DNA of 64,000 nucleotides from an uncultured Collinsella sp. (GCA_900551665.1 URWW01000003.1:4343-68342), one strand, 5' to 3'. Shown: positions 33,786-43,323, counted from the first letter of the stretch. Program-made: numbers and translations. The notes: generated by a model not told the origin, from the letters alone.

Positions 33786-35036
33786 ATGACACAACCGAAT
33801 CCCCGCGCTTCTTGGAAGCGTTCGCTCGCCATCGTCTGGATCGGCGAGTTCTTCTCCGTGCTCACGAGCTCCATTCTGCAGATGGGTCTCATCTGGCACG
33901 TCACCCTCACCACTGGCTCCGCGAGCGCCTTGTCGTTCGTGAGCCTGGCGGCCTTCTTGCCCATGGCGCTCCTCGGCGCCTTCGCGGGCACCATCGTGGA
34001 CCGCACGTCCATCAAGCGTCTCATGATCGGCGCCGATCTCTTCATCGCGGCCGTGAGTCTCACGCTTGTCTTCGGCTCGCTTCGGGGCGACCTCTCTGTC
34101 GCCGTCGTGGCGGCGGTGCTGTTCGTCCGTGCGCTGGGCAGCACGCTCCATGCGCCCGCCTTCAACGCGCTCACGCCGCTCATCGCCCCGCCCGAGGCGC
34201 TCGGCAAGCTGGCGGGCATGCTGCAGTTCATGCAGTCTGGTAGCTACATTATCGGCAACGCCATCGCCGCGGTGGTCTACCCGGCGTTTGGCCTGACCTT
34301 CATGATCGCGCTCGATGTCGCCGGCGCGGTGCTCGCGAGCATCGCGGTGGCGACCTCCGGCATCAAGACGCCGGCGCCCGAGCGCCATACGCCCGAGGAG
34401 AACGCCGAGGCGTCGCACCACGCGGTGCGGGCCTTCCTATTGGAGACGGCCGACGGGTGCCGCGAGCTCAAACGTCATCACGGTCTGTTCGCCATGCTCT
34501 GGATCGGTTTCGCCTTCTCGGTCCTGTTCTCGCCCATATCCGCGCTGTTCCCGCTCATGGTGTTCGATCATTTTGGGGGCACCACTACGCAGTCGGCCAT
34601 CGCGGAGATCGCGTTCTCGGTCGGCATGATCGCGGCGAGCGGCTGGATCGGGGCGACGGGCGGCCTTAAGAACCGTGCGCTCTCGTGCACGCTGGCCATC
34701 GGCCTCTTCGGAGCGGTCACGCTCGCGGGCGGCCTCGTACCCCCTTCCGCGCTCGTTGTGTTTCTGGGGCTTACGTTCGCGATGGGGGTCTCGAGTCCGC
34801 TGTACAGCGCGCCGCAGATGGCGCTCATGCAGGAGCGCGTCGATCCCGAGTGCATGGGCCGCGTCTTCGGCCTGTACGGAGCGGTCTGCAGCTGGGCCAT
34901 GCCCGTGGGGCTCGTCGCGTCGACCTTGTTCGCGGACGCCATCGGCGTAAGCGCGTGCTTCGTGCTCATCGGTGCGGCGATGGTGATTCTCTCGGGAATC
35001 ACCTGGGCGATCCCGAGCATCCGCAAGATTGGGTAG
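33786..35036 (+). CDS. MFS exporter of the MefA-like (MFS_3) family
   Basis: 416 residues with 12 predicted membrane helices. N-terminal WKRSLAIVWIGEFFSVLTSS and ILQMGLIWHVTLTTGSASAL, the loop GTIVDRTSIKRLMIGADLF, and LGKLAGMLQFMQSGSYIIGN are characteristic of the MFS_3/MefA group (macrolide and other drug efflux). The central loop (TSGIKTPAPERHTPEENAEA) is charged. Ribosome site AAAGGA. The leader carries a strong promoter, a nine-codon ORF and hairpins, which points to drug-induced expression. Drug specificity cannot be read from the sequence. Confidence 0.87.
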   Translation: MTQPNPRASWKRSLAIVWIGEFFSVLTSSILQMGLIWHVTLTTGSASALSFVSLAAFLPMALLGAFAGTIVDRTSIKRLMIGADLFIAAVSLTLVFGSLRGDLSVAVVAAVLFVRALGSTLHAPAFNALTPLIAPPEALGKLAGMLQFMQSGSYIIGNAIAAVVYPAFGLTFMIALDVAGAVLASIAVATSGIKTPAPERHTPEENAEASHHAVRAFLLETADGCRELKRHHGLFAMLWIGFAFSVLFSPISALFPLMVFDHFGGTTTQSAIAEIAFSVGMIAASGWIGATGGLKNRALSCTLAIGLFGAVTLAGGLVPPSALVVFLGLTFAMGVSSPLYSAPQMALMQERVDPECMGRVFGLYGAVCSWAMPVGLVASTLFADAIGVSACFVLIGAAMVILSGITWAIPSIRKIG

Positions 35037-35293
35037 CGCTCTGGCGGAGCGCGTTTCGTGTCGGACGGCTCGTAGGGTCGCTGCGACGTGAAGGGTGGTC
35101 GACGGTGCGCCTGCGAGGGCGCAGTCGGCCGCCCTTTTGTTTAATTCGTCTGGCCCGGCGCCGATCATCATCTGTTCGCCGGGCGATTGCGATGCCGCCG
35201 CTTGCCGATGCGCGGCCCCTTACGTTGTGCGCATCCCATCGTTCTGGTAGCGTTTCCTGCAGTTAATCTCCAGAGCCCGAGGCGGTGGCCCCT

Positions 35294-36388
35294 ATGAGTA
35301 ATCTGCTCGAATCCATTCTGCGCGTCGGTATGACCGTGTTCATCGTTGGCCCGCTCACTGCATGGGTCGCCCGCCGCGGCGCGCGCGAGCGCAGTGAGGC
35401 GACGGAAAGCCTCGATCGCTTCACGGTGCGCATGCCCGCTGCCATTCGCACGATCATGGCATGTTGCGCTGTCGCGTTCGAGCTGCTCATGTTGGGTGTT
35501 TACGTCTGGCAGGGCGTCTCGCTGGGCGAGTGGGACCACGAGCTCGTGTGGTTCGGCCACGCCGTGGCGCTCGCAGGCATGGCCATTTGGGCGCTGTTGA
35601 GCATCCCGCGTATCGACGTGGATGGTGAGCGCATTCTCTCGCGCAACGTCTTCGGCATCCGCAGGGAGTCGACGTTTGGCAACATCACTCGCGCAACGCT
35701 TCACACGCAGATGATGAGGATCGACCTGTTCGAGGGCGATCGAAAGTTCTGCTCGATAAGCCTCGAGGGGGTGTGCTCGCTCAACCTCCTCGCCCGTCTG
35801 GAGGAAGAGGGCATCGAGATCTCGGACGCTGTCGACGGCCCCATGACCAAGGCGGGCCTGTGTTGGTCTGCCATCAAGCCGTTGACGATTGTTTTCAACG
35901 GCATGGCACTCGTCTTCTCGCTCGTGATCGCCTTCATGGCTGTTTTCACCGATGCCGGCGCTCGTCTGCTCTTGCTCGTCCCGTTCCTCTTCCTGTTCAT
36001 AGGGGGACTCCTGCCCCTGCTCATGCTCAGCATGCCCGCCCGCGGCATCCTCGAGATTGGCAGGCAGGAGCGCGAACTCGGTTTCTCCTTCGCCGAGGAG
36101 ATGGCAAGTCGAGGTGCCACGGGCACTTCGCTTGTCGACGACGATTGGTTCATCGAGATCAGCAATGCCCGCGTCGTGGCGTTTCGCCGCGATTACCTCA
36201 AGAAGGTCACGGCGCACGAGGACAGTGAGAGCGGCGACCGCTGTACGGTGACTACGAAGGGCGGTCGTAAAATCAAGGTGTATGCAGCGGGCAGCACCCT
36301 CGAGGACCTGCGCTCGTGGTTCAAGCAGGGCGCCAAGGTCAGAAGCACGGTCGACCGTGCAGAGGATGCGCTCGAAGCGACTGTCTGA
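35294..36388 (+). CDS. Membrane protein with PH-like domains (DUF6560-like)
   Basis: 364 residues. Helices near 8-25, 53-75, 85-100, about 200-225 and 235-255. Between the second and third pairs is a PH-like segment (DVDGERILSRNVFGIRRES, NITRATLHTQMMRIDLFEGD) and a second at the C-terminus (DDDWFIEISNARVVAFRRDY, KGGRKIKVYAAGSTLEDLRS). Paired bacterial-PH/DUF6560-type segments around membrane helices are known in uncharacterised proteins. The ATG at 35294 uses GAGGCGG; a GTG at 35285 is possible. Function unknown. Followed by a terminator. Confidence 0.75.
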   Translation: MSNLLESILRVGMTVFIVGPLTAWVARRGARERSEATESLDRFTVRMPAAIRTIMACCAVAFELLMLGVYVWQGVSLGEWDHELVWFGHAVALAGMAIWALLSIPRIDVDGERILSRNVFGIRRESTFGNITRATLHTQMMRIDLFEGDRKFCSISLEGVCSLNLLARLEEEGIEISDAVDGPMTKAGLCWSAIKPLTIVFNGMALVFSLVIAFMAVFTDAGARLLLLVPFLFLFIGGLLPLLMLSMPARGILEIGRQERELGFSFAEEMASRGATGTSLVDDDWFIEISNARVVAFRRDYLKKVTAHEDSESGDRCTVTTKGGRKIKVYAAGSTLEDLRSWFKQGAKVRSTVDRAEDALEATV

Positions 36389-36419
36389 TTGGGTTGCCTG
36401 TCAAAGTTTCAAATACGGG

Positions 36420-36447
36420 AAGGGGCGCAGTTCAGTTGGCGCCCCTT
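36420..36447. terminator. Bidirectional terminator
   Basis: 9-bp stem AAGGGGCGC / GCGCCCCTT between the PH-like gene (plus, ending 36388) and the MGMT-like gene (minus, ending 36449); followed by TTGTCAT on the plus strand. Convergent arrangement. Confidence 0.6.
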
Positions 36448-36448
36448 G

Positions 36449-36781
36449 TCATACCAGGCCTGCGGGCCAGCGAGAGGCCTGCAGGTCGACATGCCCATTT
36501 GCGAGGAAGGCAACGCCTTCATCCTCGAGCAATGCGCGCTGCACCTCGGGTCCGCCGAAGGCGAAACCCTCCGCCAGGCGCCCGCCCGCGAATACGATGC
36601 GGTGACAAGGTATGTCCCCGGGTTCCGGATTGACGTGCAGGGCGTATCCCACATATCGAGCTCGACGGGGCTCACCAACGAGCTTGGCAATCTGACCATA
36701 CGTGGCAACCATGCCGCAGGGCACCTGGCGCACCATGTCGTATACGCGGTTGAAGAATCCGTCGGTGTCCCGGTCTGCCAT
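36449..36781 (-). CDS. MGMT-like alkyltransferase, DNA-binding domain only
   Basis: 110 residues: only the C-terminal half of methylated-DNA cysteine methyltransferases. Motifs: VRQVPCGMVATYGQIAKLVG (wing helix with YGQIA), ARYVGYALHVNP and GDIPCHRIVFAGG. The acceptor motif PCHR is intact (Cys59); most single-domain alkyltransferase-like (ATL) proteins have Trp or Ala in its place, so this may still accept alkyl groups. The start at 36781 uses GGAAGTGAG; the frame continues 13 codons upstream without a ribosome site. Probably takes part in repair of O6-alkylguanine or signals it to excision repair. Confidence 0.85.
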   Translation of the reverse strand: MADRDTDGFFNRVYDMVRQVPCGMVATYGQIAKLVGEPRRARYVGYALHVNPEPGDIPCHRIVFAGGRLAEGFAFGGPEVQRALLEDEGVAFLANGHVDLQASRWPAGLV

Positions 36782-36820
36782 GCCATCCTCACTTCCGATC
36801 GATACCGCCATTGTAGTCAA

Positions 36821-36852
36821 GAAAGGCGCCCCACATGTGCGGGGCGCCTTTC
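36821..36852 (-). terminator. Intrinsic terminator
   Basis: Perfect 12-bp stem GAAAGGCGCCCC / GGGGCGCCTTTC with loop ACATGTGC. On the minus strand it lies between the HAD gene and the MGMT-like gene; the stem itself ends in TTTC and is followed by TTGAC. Confidence 0.7.
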
Positions 36853-37038
36853 CAAAGAGGTGTTGCGCGAGGGGAGGGAAGGCGCAACGTTCGTGTCGAA
36901 GGTCTTTAATTCGCCTGTGCCTTCGTTGAGTTAACTATAGCTAATTCTCTGAGACCCAAGTAGCAGACCGTCCAGCACACAGGCTCTCCACAAGTTAGCC
37001 GAGGATTACAAATAGAAAGACGCGGCGTCATGCGGGCG

Positions 37039-37869
37039 TTAGGGCTCGAGGAATCGCTCGACGAGCTCGGAGAACGCGCCGTCGGTCCCGGCCGTTTCAA
37101 GGATGACATCGCAATACGGCCGCACGTCGTCGGTGACATTCGCCACGCCGACTCCCAGCCCCGCCGCTTTGATCATGGAGAGGTCGTTTGCGGAATCGCC
37201 AACGGCGATGACCTCGGACATCGGGATTCCCAGCATATCGGCAAGGCGCGTGAGCCCCGTCCCTTTGTCAACGCCTGCGGGCATGAGTTCGAGGTAGCGC
37301 TTGGAGGAGAAGGTGATGTCAACACCGAGGCGCTCGGCCATGGGCGCGAGTTTGCGACCCAATTCCTGCAGCGTATCGAAGTCCCAGTCGACATACAGGA
37401 TCTTCACGATGCCACGGCCTTCAAGGAATGAGAGGTCGGGATGATCGGATCCGCGAAAATGAGTGACCCCGGTGATCGATTCCAGATAGTCGCGCTCCCG
37501 CGTGGGTGCGTCATTCACGAACACGTGGCCGTCGGCGACGTTGACGTGCATGCAGAGTCCGAGTTCGAGCCCCTTTGCATAGATCGCGTTCGCGCATTCG
37601 TTGGAAAGCCCGCAGGTGGTGAGCGGGGTGGGGTCTCCCACGCGGTTGATGAAGCCACCGTTATAGGAGAGCACATAGCCGCCTTCGATCGGCTTGCGAG
37701 CCTCCCCCGAGAAGTTGTCCATGATCGAGGAATACCATCGCCCGCTCGAAGGGACGAACAGCACGCCGAGCTCCCTCATGCGTTTGAGTGCCCGGAGGTT
37801 GGACGCCGGGATGGCGTGGTCGGCATCGAGAAACGTCTCATCCATATCGCTGGCAACAAGTCGGTACAT
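37039..37869 (-). CDS. Cof-type HAD-IIB phosphatase
   Basis: 276 residues. HAD motifs in order: DMDETFLD (residues 8-15; nucleophile and acid Asp), SSGRWY with the motif II Ser, Lys in motif III (GVDKGTGLTRLADMLGI) and GDSANDLSMIKAAGLGVGVA with the metal-binding Asp pair. This is the Cof/YbiV subfamily that hydrolyses sugar phosphates, flavin or pyridoxal phosphates; substrate not defined. The ATG at 37869 follows GGGGGAC. The open frame runs far upstream through trpS in another reading frame; that extension is not coding. Confidence 0.9.
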   Translation of the reverse strand: MYRLVASDMDETFLDADHAIPASNLRALKRMRELGVLFVPSSGRWYSSIMDNFSGEARKPIEGGYVLSYNGGFINRVGDPTPLTTCGLSNECANAIYAKGLELGLCMHVNVADGHVFVNDAPTRERDYLESITGVTHFRGSDHPDLSFLEGRGIVKILYVDWDFDTLQELGRKLAPMAERLGVDITFSSKRYLELMPAGVDKGTGLTRLADMLGIPMSEVIAVGDSANDLSMIKAAGLGVGVANVTDDVRPYCDVILETAGTDGAFSELVERFLEP

Positions 37870-37887
37870 GCAGTCCCCCATACAACG

Positions 37888-37922
37888 TAAAAAACGAGGC
37901 GGGCTTATTATCGCCCACCTCG
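37888..37922 (-). terminator. Terminator of trpS
   Basis: On the minus strand, stem CGAGGTGGGC / GCCCGCCTCG (one mismatch) with loop GATAATAA, then TTTTTTA. Lies 82 nt after the trpS stop. Confidence 0.85.
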
Positions 37923-38003
37923 CAAGACCCTGGGTATATCGAAAGCGCGGGCACGTGAAGATGGCCCATTCGCGTGTCGCCGCGCGTGTGCGGGGCGGAT
38001 GGC

Positions 38004-39053
38004 TTAGTACACCATTCCCATGGCTTCGCGCACCTCGGCGAGCGTCGCCTCGGCGACCTCGTTGGCACGGCGATTGCCCTCGCGCAGGACGTCCTTGACG
38101 TAGTCCATATCCTGGACGAGCTCCTCGCGGCGGGCGCGGATGGGGGCGAAGCACTCGTTCACGCTCTCGGTGACGTACTTCTTGAGCTGGCCGGAGCCGC
38201 CCATGCCGATCTCCTCGGCGATCTCGACCTCGGAGCGACCCGTGCAGATCGCGGCGGTAGAAAGCAGGCCGGACACGCCGGGACGGCCTTCCGGGTCGAA
38301 CGTGATCATGCGCTCGCCATCGGTCTGGCTCTTTTTGATGCGCTTGGCGGTCTCCTCGGCGGTCATCGAGATGTTGATGGCATTGCCGTAAGACTTGCTC
38401 ATCTTGCGTCCGTCGAGGCCGGGGAGCAGCGGCGTATCGGACAGCAGGGCGTCGACCTCGGGGAAGACGTCGCCATAGCGGTTGTTGAACTTGCGGGCGA
38501 TGGTGCGGGTGAGCTCGATGTGGGGCAGCTGGTCGCGACCGACGGGCACGACGTTGCCCTTGGCAAACAGGATGTCGCAGGCCTGGTGCACGGGATAGGT
38601 GAGGAGCAGGCCGGTGAGCTCGTGTCCGCTGGCCTCCATCTCCGCCTTGACCGTGGGGTTGCGCTGGAGCAGGGCCTCGGAGACGAGGGAGAGGAACGGC
38701 AGCATGAGCTGGTTGCAAGCGGGAACCGCGGAGTGCGTGTAAATCATGGTCTTGTCGGGGTCCAGGCCGCATGCCAGGTAGTCGATGACCATGTTGTAGA
38801 CGTTGTCCTGGATGTTGTCCGTGCTGTCGCGGTCGGTGATGACCTGGTAGTCGGCGATGAGCACGTTGGTGTGAACACCCAGCTCCTGCAGCTCGACGCG
38901 GCTCTTGAGGGTGCCAAAGTAGTGGCCCAGGTGCAGGCGGCCGGTGGGGCGATCGCCGGTGAGCATGGTGTACTTCTCGGGGTGCTGCGGCAGGTCGGCG
39001 CGGATTTGATTGCTGCGTTCGAGGCTGACCTCGTAGCTGAGCTCGTTGGGCAT
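38004..39053 (-). CDS. trpS: Tryptophanyl-tRNA synthetase
   Basis: Charges tRNA-Trp. 349 residues, normal for bacterial TrpRS. HIGH-like motif in LTGDRPTGRLHLGHYFGTLK, KMSKS in GLDGRKMSKSYGNAI, and PVGRDQLPHIELTR of the Trp pocket. The ATG at 39053 (MPNELSYEVSLERSNQI) follows AAAGGAGAAGTC; the upstream frame to 39212 lacks a ribosome site. Terminator at 37888-37922. Downstream of the TagO-like gene on the same strand. Confidence 0.95.
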   Translation of the reverse strand: MPNELSYEVSLERSNQIRADLPQHPEKYTMLTGDRPTGRLHLGHYFGTLKSRVELQELGVHTNVLIADYQVITDRDSTDNIQDNVYNMVIDYLACGLDPDKTMIYTHSAVPACNQLMLPFLSLVSEALLQRNPTVKAEMEASGHELTGLLLTYPVHQACDILFAKGNVVPVGRDQLPHIELTRTIARKFNNRYGDVFPEVDALLSDTPLLPGLDGRKMSKSYGNAINISMTAEETAKRIKKSQTDGERMITFDPEGRPGVSGLLSTAAICTGRSEVEIAEEIGMGGSGQLKKYVTESVNECFAPIRARREELVQDMDYVKDVLREGNRRANEVAEATLAEVREAMGMVY

Positions 39054-39114
39054 GACTTCTCCTTTGCTGGTCGTGCGTGCCACGAGGCATGTGCGCTCGG
39101 GCGATGCCGTTCGT

Positions 39115-40335
39115 CTACTTGTGGGAATCGGTGCTCTTGGGCGATTTTCCGGGGATGAGGTGCTCGAGGCGCTCTTCTCGCATCTCAGCCGCGGCTCGTT
39201 CCTCGGCGGCAAAGGCCGGGTCGTCGGGGGTCACGATCTCGTCCTGCTGCGTCTTGGGGTTGTAGTGATGGCGCAGGACGGGTTCGAACAGGTGGAGCCT
39301 GGTGGCGAACAGCGCGGAGCAGGCGAGCAGGACCAGGAAGATGGCGACGCGCCAGCCCACGCTCACCTGGTTGATCACCACGGCGCCGAGCGACAGGAGC
39401 AGGCACCATGCGTAGATGAGCAGCACCGCCTGACGCTGGTCGTAGCCCTCACGTATGAGACGGTGGTGGATGTGGCCCGTGTCCGCCTGGCCGATGCTCA
39501 CATGGGCGCGCTTGCGACGGACGATCGCCGAGAGCGTGTCGAGGATGGGCACGCCGGCCACGATGAGCGGGATGATGAGGGAGGTGAGCGCGGCGGTGCG
39601 GCTCACGTTGAGAAGCGAGATGGTCCCCAGTCCAAAGCCGAGAAGCAGCGAGCCGGAGTCGCCCATGAAGATCGACGCGGGGTAGAAGTTGTAGCGCAAA
39701 AAGGCGAGGCAGGCGCCGAACAGCGCGATGGACAGCGCGGCTGCGTCGAGGCGGCCGGAGAGCACGGCGAACGAGAACATGGAAAGCGACGCGATGCCCG
39801 AAATGCCGGCGGCCAGGCCGTCCAGACCATCGATGAGGTTGATGATGTTCGTGAAGGCCACGAGATAGATGACGGTGATGGGGTAGGCGATGAGGCCGAG
39901 CTCGATATAGGTGCCCGGGGCGAACGGATTGACCACGCGACCGATGAGCAGGCCGCCGGCGGCGGCGATGCAGGCGGAGAGGATCTGTCCGAGGAGTTTG
40001 CTGCGCGGGCTGAGCGAGTGCACGTCGTCGACGGCGCCCGTGATCACGATCACGAGGAAGGACAGGCCCAGGATCGGGTAGCTGATGCTCATGCTGGGGT
40101 GGGGGATGAGGATGGGGGGCCAACCCAAGATTTTGATGCCCGCTATCTCGACGATGAGTGCGACGCAGAGTCCGGCGAACATGGCGAGCCCGCCCAGACG
40201 GGGGATGGGCTTGGTGTTGATGCGGCGCTTGGAGGGGTAGTCGATCGCGCCAAGTCGGTGCGCCAGCCGCTTGGTGAGCGGCACGCACAGGTACGTGGCG
40301 ATGAAGGCCGCGGCAGCCACATATATGTATGGCAT
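39115..40335 (-). CDS. Undecaprenyl-phosphate sugar-1-phosphate transferase (TagO/WecA family)
   Basis: Transfers a sugar 1-phosphate (typically GlcNAc-1-P) from UDP-sugar to undecaprenyl phosphate in the membrane, starting teichoic-acid, capsule or arabinogalactan-linker synthesis. 406 residues with about 11 membrane helices. Motifs: Mg site GAVDDVHSLSPRSK, NLIDGLDGLAAG, GDSGSLLLGF, and the WecA/TagO-specific HIHHRLI after RRKRAHVSIGQADTG. The last 50 residues are a hydrophilic charged tail (QQDEIVTPDDPAFAAEERAA). The ATG at 40335 is favoured by GGAG six nt upstream; the ATG at 40347 is possible. Distinct from mraY at 56245. Confidence 0.9.
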   Translation of the reverse strand: MPYIYVAAAAFIATYLCVPLTKRLAHRLGAIDYPSKRRINTKPIPRLGGLAMFAGLCVALIVEIAGIKILGWPPILIPHPSMSISYPILGLSFLVIVITGAVDDVHSLSPRSKLLGQILSACIAAAGGLLIGRVVNPFAPGTYIELGLIAYPITVIYLVAFTNIINLIDGLDGLAAGISGIASLSMFSFAVLSGRLDAAALSIALFGACLAFLRYNFYPASIFMGDSGSLLLGFGLGTISLLNVSRTAALTSLIIPLIVAGVPILDTLSAIVRRKRAHVSIGQADTGHIHHRLIREGYDQRQAVLLIYAWCLLLSLGAVVINQVSVGWRVAIFLVLLACSALFATRLHLFEPVLRHHYNPKTQQDEIVTPDDPAFAAEERAAAEMREERLEHLIPGKSPKSTDSHK

Positions 40336-40347
40336 CGCTTGCTCCAT

Positions 40348-40922
40348 GAGTAGGGCACCACCGTTGCAGACGAATCGAACACAGGGACGCTTTGAGCGTC
40401 AATCTCACCCATGATAGCGGAAGCGGGGATTCTTCTGGCGTGCAAAGGTCGTGTAACGCATCAAGCACATGCCGTTCGGGCCGATTTTGGACATTATGCC
40501 CTTCAACGCGGTCACCGGATGTCTCGCGTCCGTTGCATATACGGCCGCCGCGATCGTCAGACCGATGACATGCGGGTGGGGCAGACGGTAGAATTCGGCG
40601 GCTAAACGGTCCCTACGGGAAGAATTCTGAATAAATCTTTTCGGGCGCTGCATATTGATTACCAGTGCAAAATCCCAGGTCAGCTTCTTTCCAATATGCA
40701 GAACAAGTACGAAAATATGCAATCCTGAGTATGTTCCTATTCATTTATCCCTCATGGTGAACCCCGCCAGGAACGATATTTACGCACGTAAAATGCTTTA
40801 TTAGATAAAAGCAGCCAACTGGGAGATTAATCGATATATACCGTTCACTCCCCAATATCGTCCGTTTGGCGTTCTCGTGTATCCCTCCCTGAAAATTGGA
40901 TATAACGGTAACTGTTGAACGG
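40348..40922. other. Long AT-richer intergenic region upstream of arcA
   Basis: About 575 bp. Positions 40405-40620 have coding-like codon pattern on the minus strand (ending RFRYHG) but no start; possibly a remnant. 40620-40920 is AT-rich with the arcA control signals. The nonamer AATATGCA appears three times (CAATATGCA reversed at 40649-40657, forward at 40692-40700, and AAATATGCA at 40713-40721), the last two 21 bp apart. A short hairpin GCTTT / AAAGC lies at 40795-40812. Confidence 0.5.
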
Positions 40923-40963
40923 AGCCCCGCGAGGGGCTTGAACCGGAATCGCACATGCGGTTC
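40923..40963 (+). promoter_or_regulatory. Two hairpins in the arcA leader
   Basis: AGCCCC-N4-GGGGCT (40923-40938) and GAACCG-N12-CGGTTC (40940-40963) stand just before the arcA ribosome site (AGGAGG, 40977-40982). They may stabilise the mRNA or regulate translation; no function is proven. TATAAC at 40901-40906 is a possible -10. Confidence 0.5.
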
Positions 40964-40985
40964 CAGAAAAGAAAGGTAGGAGGCA

Positions 40986-42227
40986 ATGACGAAAGGCTTG
41001 CATGTCCCGAGCGAAATCGGGCAGCTCAAAAAGGTCTGCCTGCACAGGCCCGGCGAGGAGCTTCTGAATCTGCCGCCGTTCGAGCTGGAGCGCCTGCTCT
41101 TCGACGACGTTCCTTTCCTCGAGGTCGCTCAGGAGGAGCACGACGCGTTTGCGCAGATCCTTCGCGATCAGGGCGTCGAGGTCCTGTACCTCGAGAAGCT
41201 CGTTGCTGAGGTCTTCGACCTTAACCCCGATGCTCGCCAGGAGTTCCTGGATCAGTACATCGCCGAGGCCGGCATCAAGGGCAAGGAGATGCCCAAGGTC
41301 GTCCGCGAGAAGCTCGATTCCATCACCGACAACCTCGAGTTCGTCAAGAAGACGATGGCTGGCCTCACCAAGGCCGAGATCGAGATGCCGCTGGTGAGCT
41401 CCTCCACCCTCGACTCCCTCGTCAACACCGAGTCCGAGTCCGATCTCATCATCGACCCGATGCCGAACCTTTACTTCACCCGTGACCCGTTCGCGGTTGT
41501 CGGCAACGGCGTTTGCCTGAACCGTATGTACTCCGTCACTCGTAACCGCGAGACCCTGTACGGCAAGTACATCTTCAAGTATCACCCGGACTACAAGGAC
41601 GTCTCCCTGTACTTCCGTCGTGACGCCGCTTACCACACCGAGGGTGGCGACGTGCTCAACATCAACGAGCACACCCTGGCCGTCGGCATCTCCCAGCGCA
41701 CCCAGGCTGCCGCCATCGACGTCATGGCCCAGAACATCTTCTGGAACAGCGATTCCAAGGTCGACCGCATCCTCGCCTTCGACATCCCGAACAACCGCGC
41801 CATGATGCACCTCGACACCGTCTTCACCCAGATCGACGTGGATAAGTTCACCATCCATCCGGCGATCATGGGCACCCTCAAGGTGTACGAGCTGACCCCG
41901 GGCAAGAACCCCGGCGAGGTCAACATCAAGGAAATGGTCGACACGCTCGAGCATGTCCTCGAGGATGCTACCGGCGTCGATCAGATCAAGCTGATCCCCT
42001 GCGGTGGCGGCGACCCGATCGCTGCTGCTCGCGAGCAGTGGAACGACGGCTCCAACACGCTGGCTGTTGCCCCCGGCAAGATCTGCGTGTACGCCCGCAA
42101 CACCGTCACCAACGACGTGCTCTACAAGGAGGGCCTGGATCTTCTGGTCTGCCCGTCCGCTGAGCTGTCCCGTGGCCGTGGCGGCCCGCGCTGCATGAGC
42201 ATGCCTTTCTGGCGCGAGGATCTCTAA
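40986..42227 (+). CDS. arcA: Arginine deiminase
   Basis: Hydrolyses arginine to citrulline and ammonia, first step of the arginine dihydrolase pathway. 413 residues. Guanidine-modifying fold motifs: [14 protein letters not shown] (substrate Asp), [12 protein letters not shown] (catalytic His-Glu region) and the active-site Cys403 in [15 protein letters not shown]. Ribosome site AGGAGG, 4 nt before the ATG. Codon use is highly biased, suggesting strong expression. First gene of the arc cluster; upstream hairpins and repeated AATATGCA motifs are likely its control region. Confidence 0.97.
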   Translation: MTKGLHVPSEIGQLKKVCLHRPGEELLNLPPFELERLLFDDVPFLEVAQEEHDAFAQILRDQGVEVLYLEKLVAEVFDLNPDARQEFLDQYIAEAGIKGKEMPKVVREKLDSITDNLEFVKKTMAGLTKAEIEMPLVSSSTLDSLVNTESESDLIIDPMPNLYFTRDPFAVVGNGVCLNRMYSVTRNRETLYGKYIFKYHPDYKDVSLYFRRDAAYHTEGGDVLNINEHTLAVGISQRTQAAAIDVMAQNIFWNSDSKVDRILAFDIPNNRAMMHLDTVFTQIDVDKFTIHPAIMGTLKVYELTPGKNPGEVNIKEMVDTLEHVLEDATGVDQIKLIPCGGGDPIAAAREQWNDGSNTLAVAPGKICVYARNTVTNDVLYKEGLDLLVCPSAELSRGRGGPRCMSMPFWREDL

Positions 42228-42237
42228 GCATCTTCTT

Positions 42238-42267
42238 CGACGGCGCATCGGCTCCGGTGCGCCGTCG
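42238..42267 (+). terminator. Intercistronic hairpin between arcA and arcB
   Basis: Perfect 10-bp stem CGACGGCGCA / TGCGCCGTCG, followed by TACTTCG without a U run. It may partially terminate or protect the 3' end of the arcA message, setting arcA above arcB expression. Confidence 0.5.
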
Positions 42268-42327
42268 TACTTCGATGCGGGTGCATTGGGCATCCGCATG
42301 AGCTATTTATATATGAAAGGAGCCCAC

Positions 42328-43323
42328 ATGGGCGTTAACCTCTCCGGCCGCAGCTTCCTGCGCCTCCTCGACTTCACCACCGAGGAGATCGAGTACATGC
42401 TGAAGCTCTCCAAGAACTTCAAGGACCTCAAGCGCACGGGCACCCCGCACCGCTACCTCGAGGGCAAGAACATCGTCCTGCTGTTCCAGAAGACCTCCAC
42501 GCGCACCCGCTGCGCCTTCGAGGTTGGCGCCATGGACCTCGGCATGGGCGTCACCTACCTCGATCCCGGTTCGTCCCAGATGGGCAAGAAGGAGTCCATC
42601 GAGGACACCGCCCGCGTTCTCGGCCGCATGTATGACGGCATCGAGTTCCGTGGCTTCGATCAGGAGGACGTCGAGGAGCTTGCCGCCAAGTCCGGCGTTC
42701 CGGTGTGGAACGGCCTGACCGATCTGTGGCACCCCACCCAGATGCTCGCCGACATCCTGACCGTTCAGGAGAACTTCAACTACGACATCAAGGGCAAGAC
42801 CCTCGTCTTCATGGGCGACTGCAAGAACAACGTCGCTCGCTCCCTCATGGTCGTCTGCGCCAAGCTCGGCATGAACTTCGTGGCCTGCGGCCCGCAGGAG
42901 TGCATGCCCGCTGACGACGTCATCGAGGCCTGCAAGCCCATCGCCGAGGAGAACGGCTGCACCATCAAGCTGACCTCCGACGTGAAGGACGCCTGCACCG
43001 GCGCCCACGTTATCTACACCGACGTTTGGGTCTCCATGGGCGAGCCCGACGAGGTCTGGACCGAGCGCATCAACCAGCTCCAGGACTACCGCGTCACCAC
43101 CGAGCTCATGGCCATGGCCGATCCTTCCGCGATCTTCCTGCACTGCCTGCCGGCCTTCCACGACACCAACACCACCATCGGCAAGGACATCGCCGAGAAG
43201 TTCGGTGTCACCGAGATGGAGGTCGAGGACGCCGTCTTCGAGTCCAAGCAGTCCAAGGTCTTCGATGAGGCCGAGAACCGCATGCACACCATCAAGGCGA
43301 TCATGTACGCCACGCTCAAGTAA
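42328..43323 (+). CDS. arcB: Ornithine carbamoyltransferase (catabolic)
   Basis: Splits citrulline with phosphate to ornithine and carbamoyl phosphate in the arginine dihydrolase pathway. 331 residues. Motifs: carbamoyl-phosphate site [32 protein letters not shown], and ornithine site [12 protein letters not shown]. The ATG at 42328 ([14 protein letters not shown]) uses AAAGGAG; the open frame starting at 42286 adds an unconserved leader. Strong codon bias like arcA. No carbamate kinase (arcC) is in the window, so the carbamoyl phosphate must be used by an enzyme encoded elsewhere. Confidence 0.97.
   Translation: MGVNLSGRSFLRLLDFTTEEIEYMLKLSKNFKDLKRTGTPHRYLEGKNIVLLFQKTSTRTRCAFEVGAMDLGMGVTYLDPGSSQMGKKESIEDTARVLGRMYDGIEFRGFDQEDVEELAAKSGVPVWNGLTDLWHPTQMLADILTVQENFNYDIKGKTLVFMGDCKNNVARSLMVVCAKLGMNFVACGPQECMPADDVIEACKPIAEENGCTIKLTSDVKDACTGAHVIYTDVWVSMGEPDEVWTERINQLQDYRVTTELMAMADPSAIFLHCLPAFHDTNTTIGKDIAEKFGVTEMEVEDAVFESKQSKVFDEAENRMHTIKAIMYATLK

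Noticed and set aside
35037..35293. Hairpin CCCGGCG/CGCCGGG as terminator of the MFS gene
   Set aside because: Arms are short, the loop is long and there is no U tract after it; left unassigned.
37870..39090. Upstream extension of the HAD frame through trpS
   Set aside because: Out-of-frame reading of trpS; the HAD hallmark starts exactly at the ATG with ribosome site at 37869.
40405..40722. Minus-strand ORF ending RFRYHG upstream of arcA
   Set aside because: Its C-terminal half has coding-like codons but no start or ribosome site and no family; at most a remnant.
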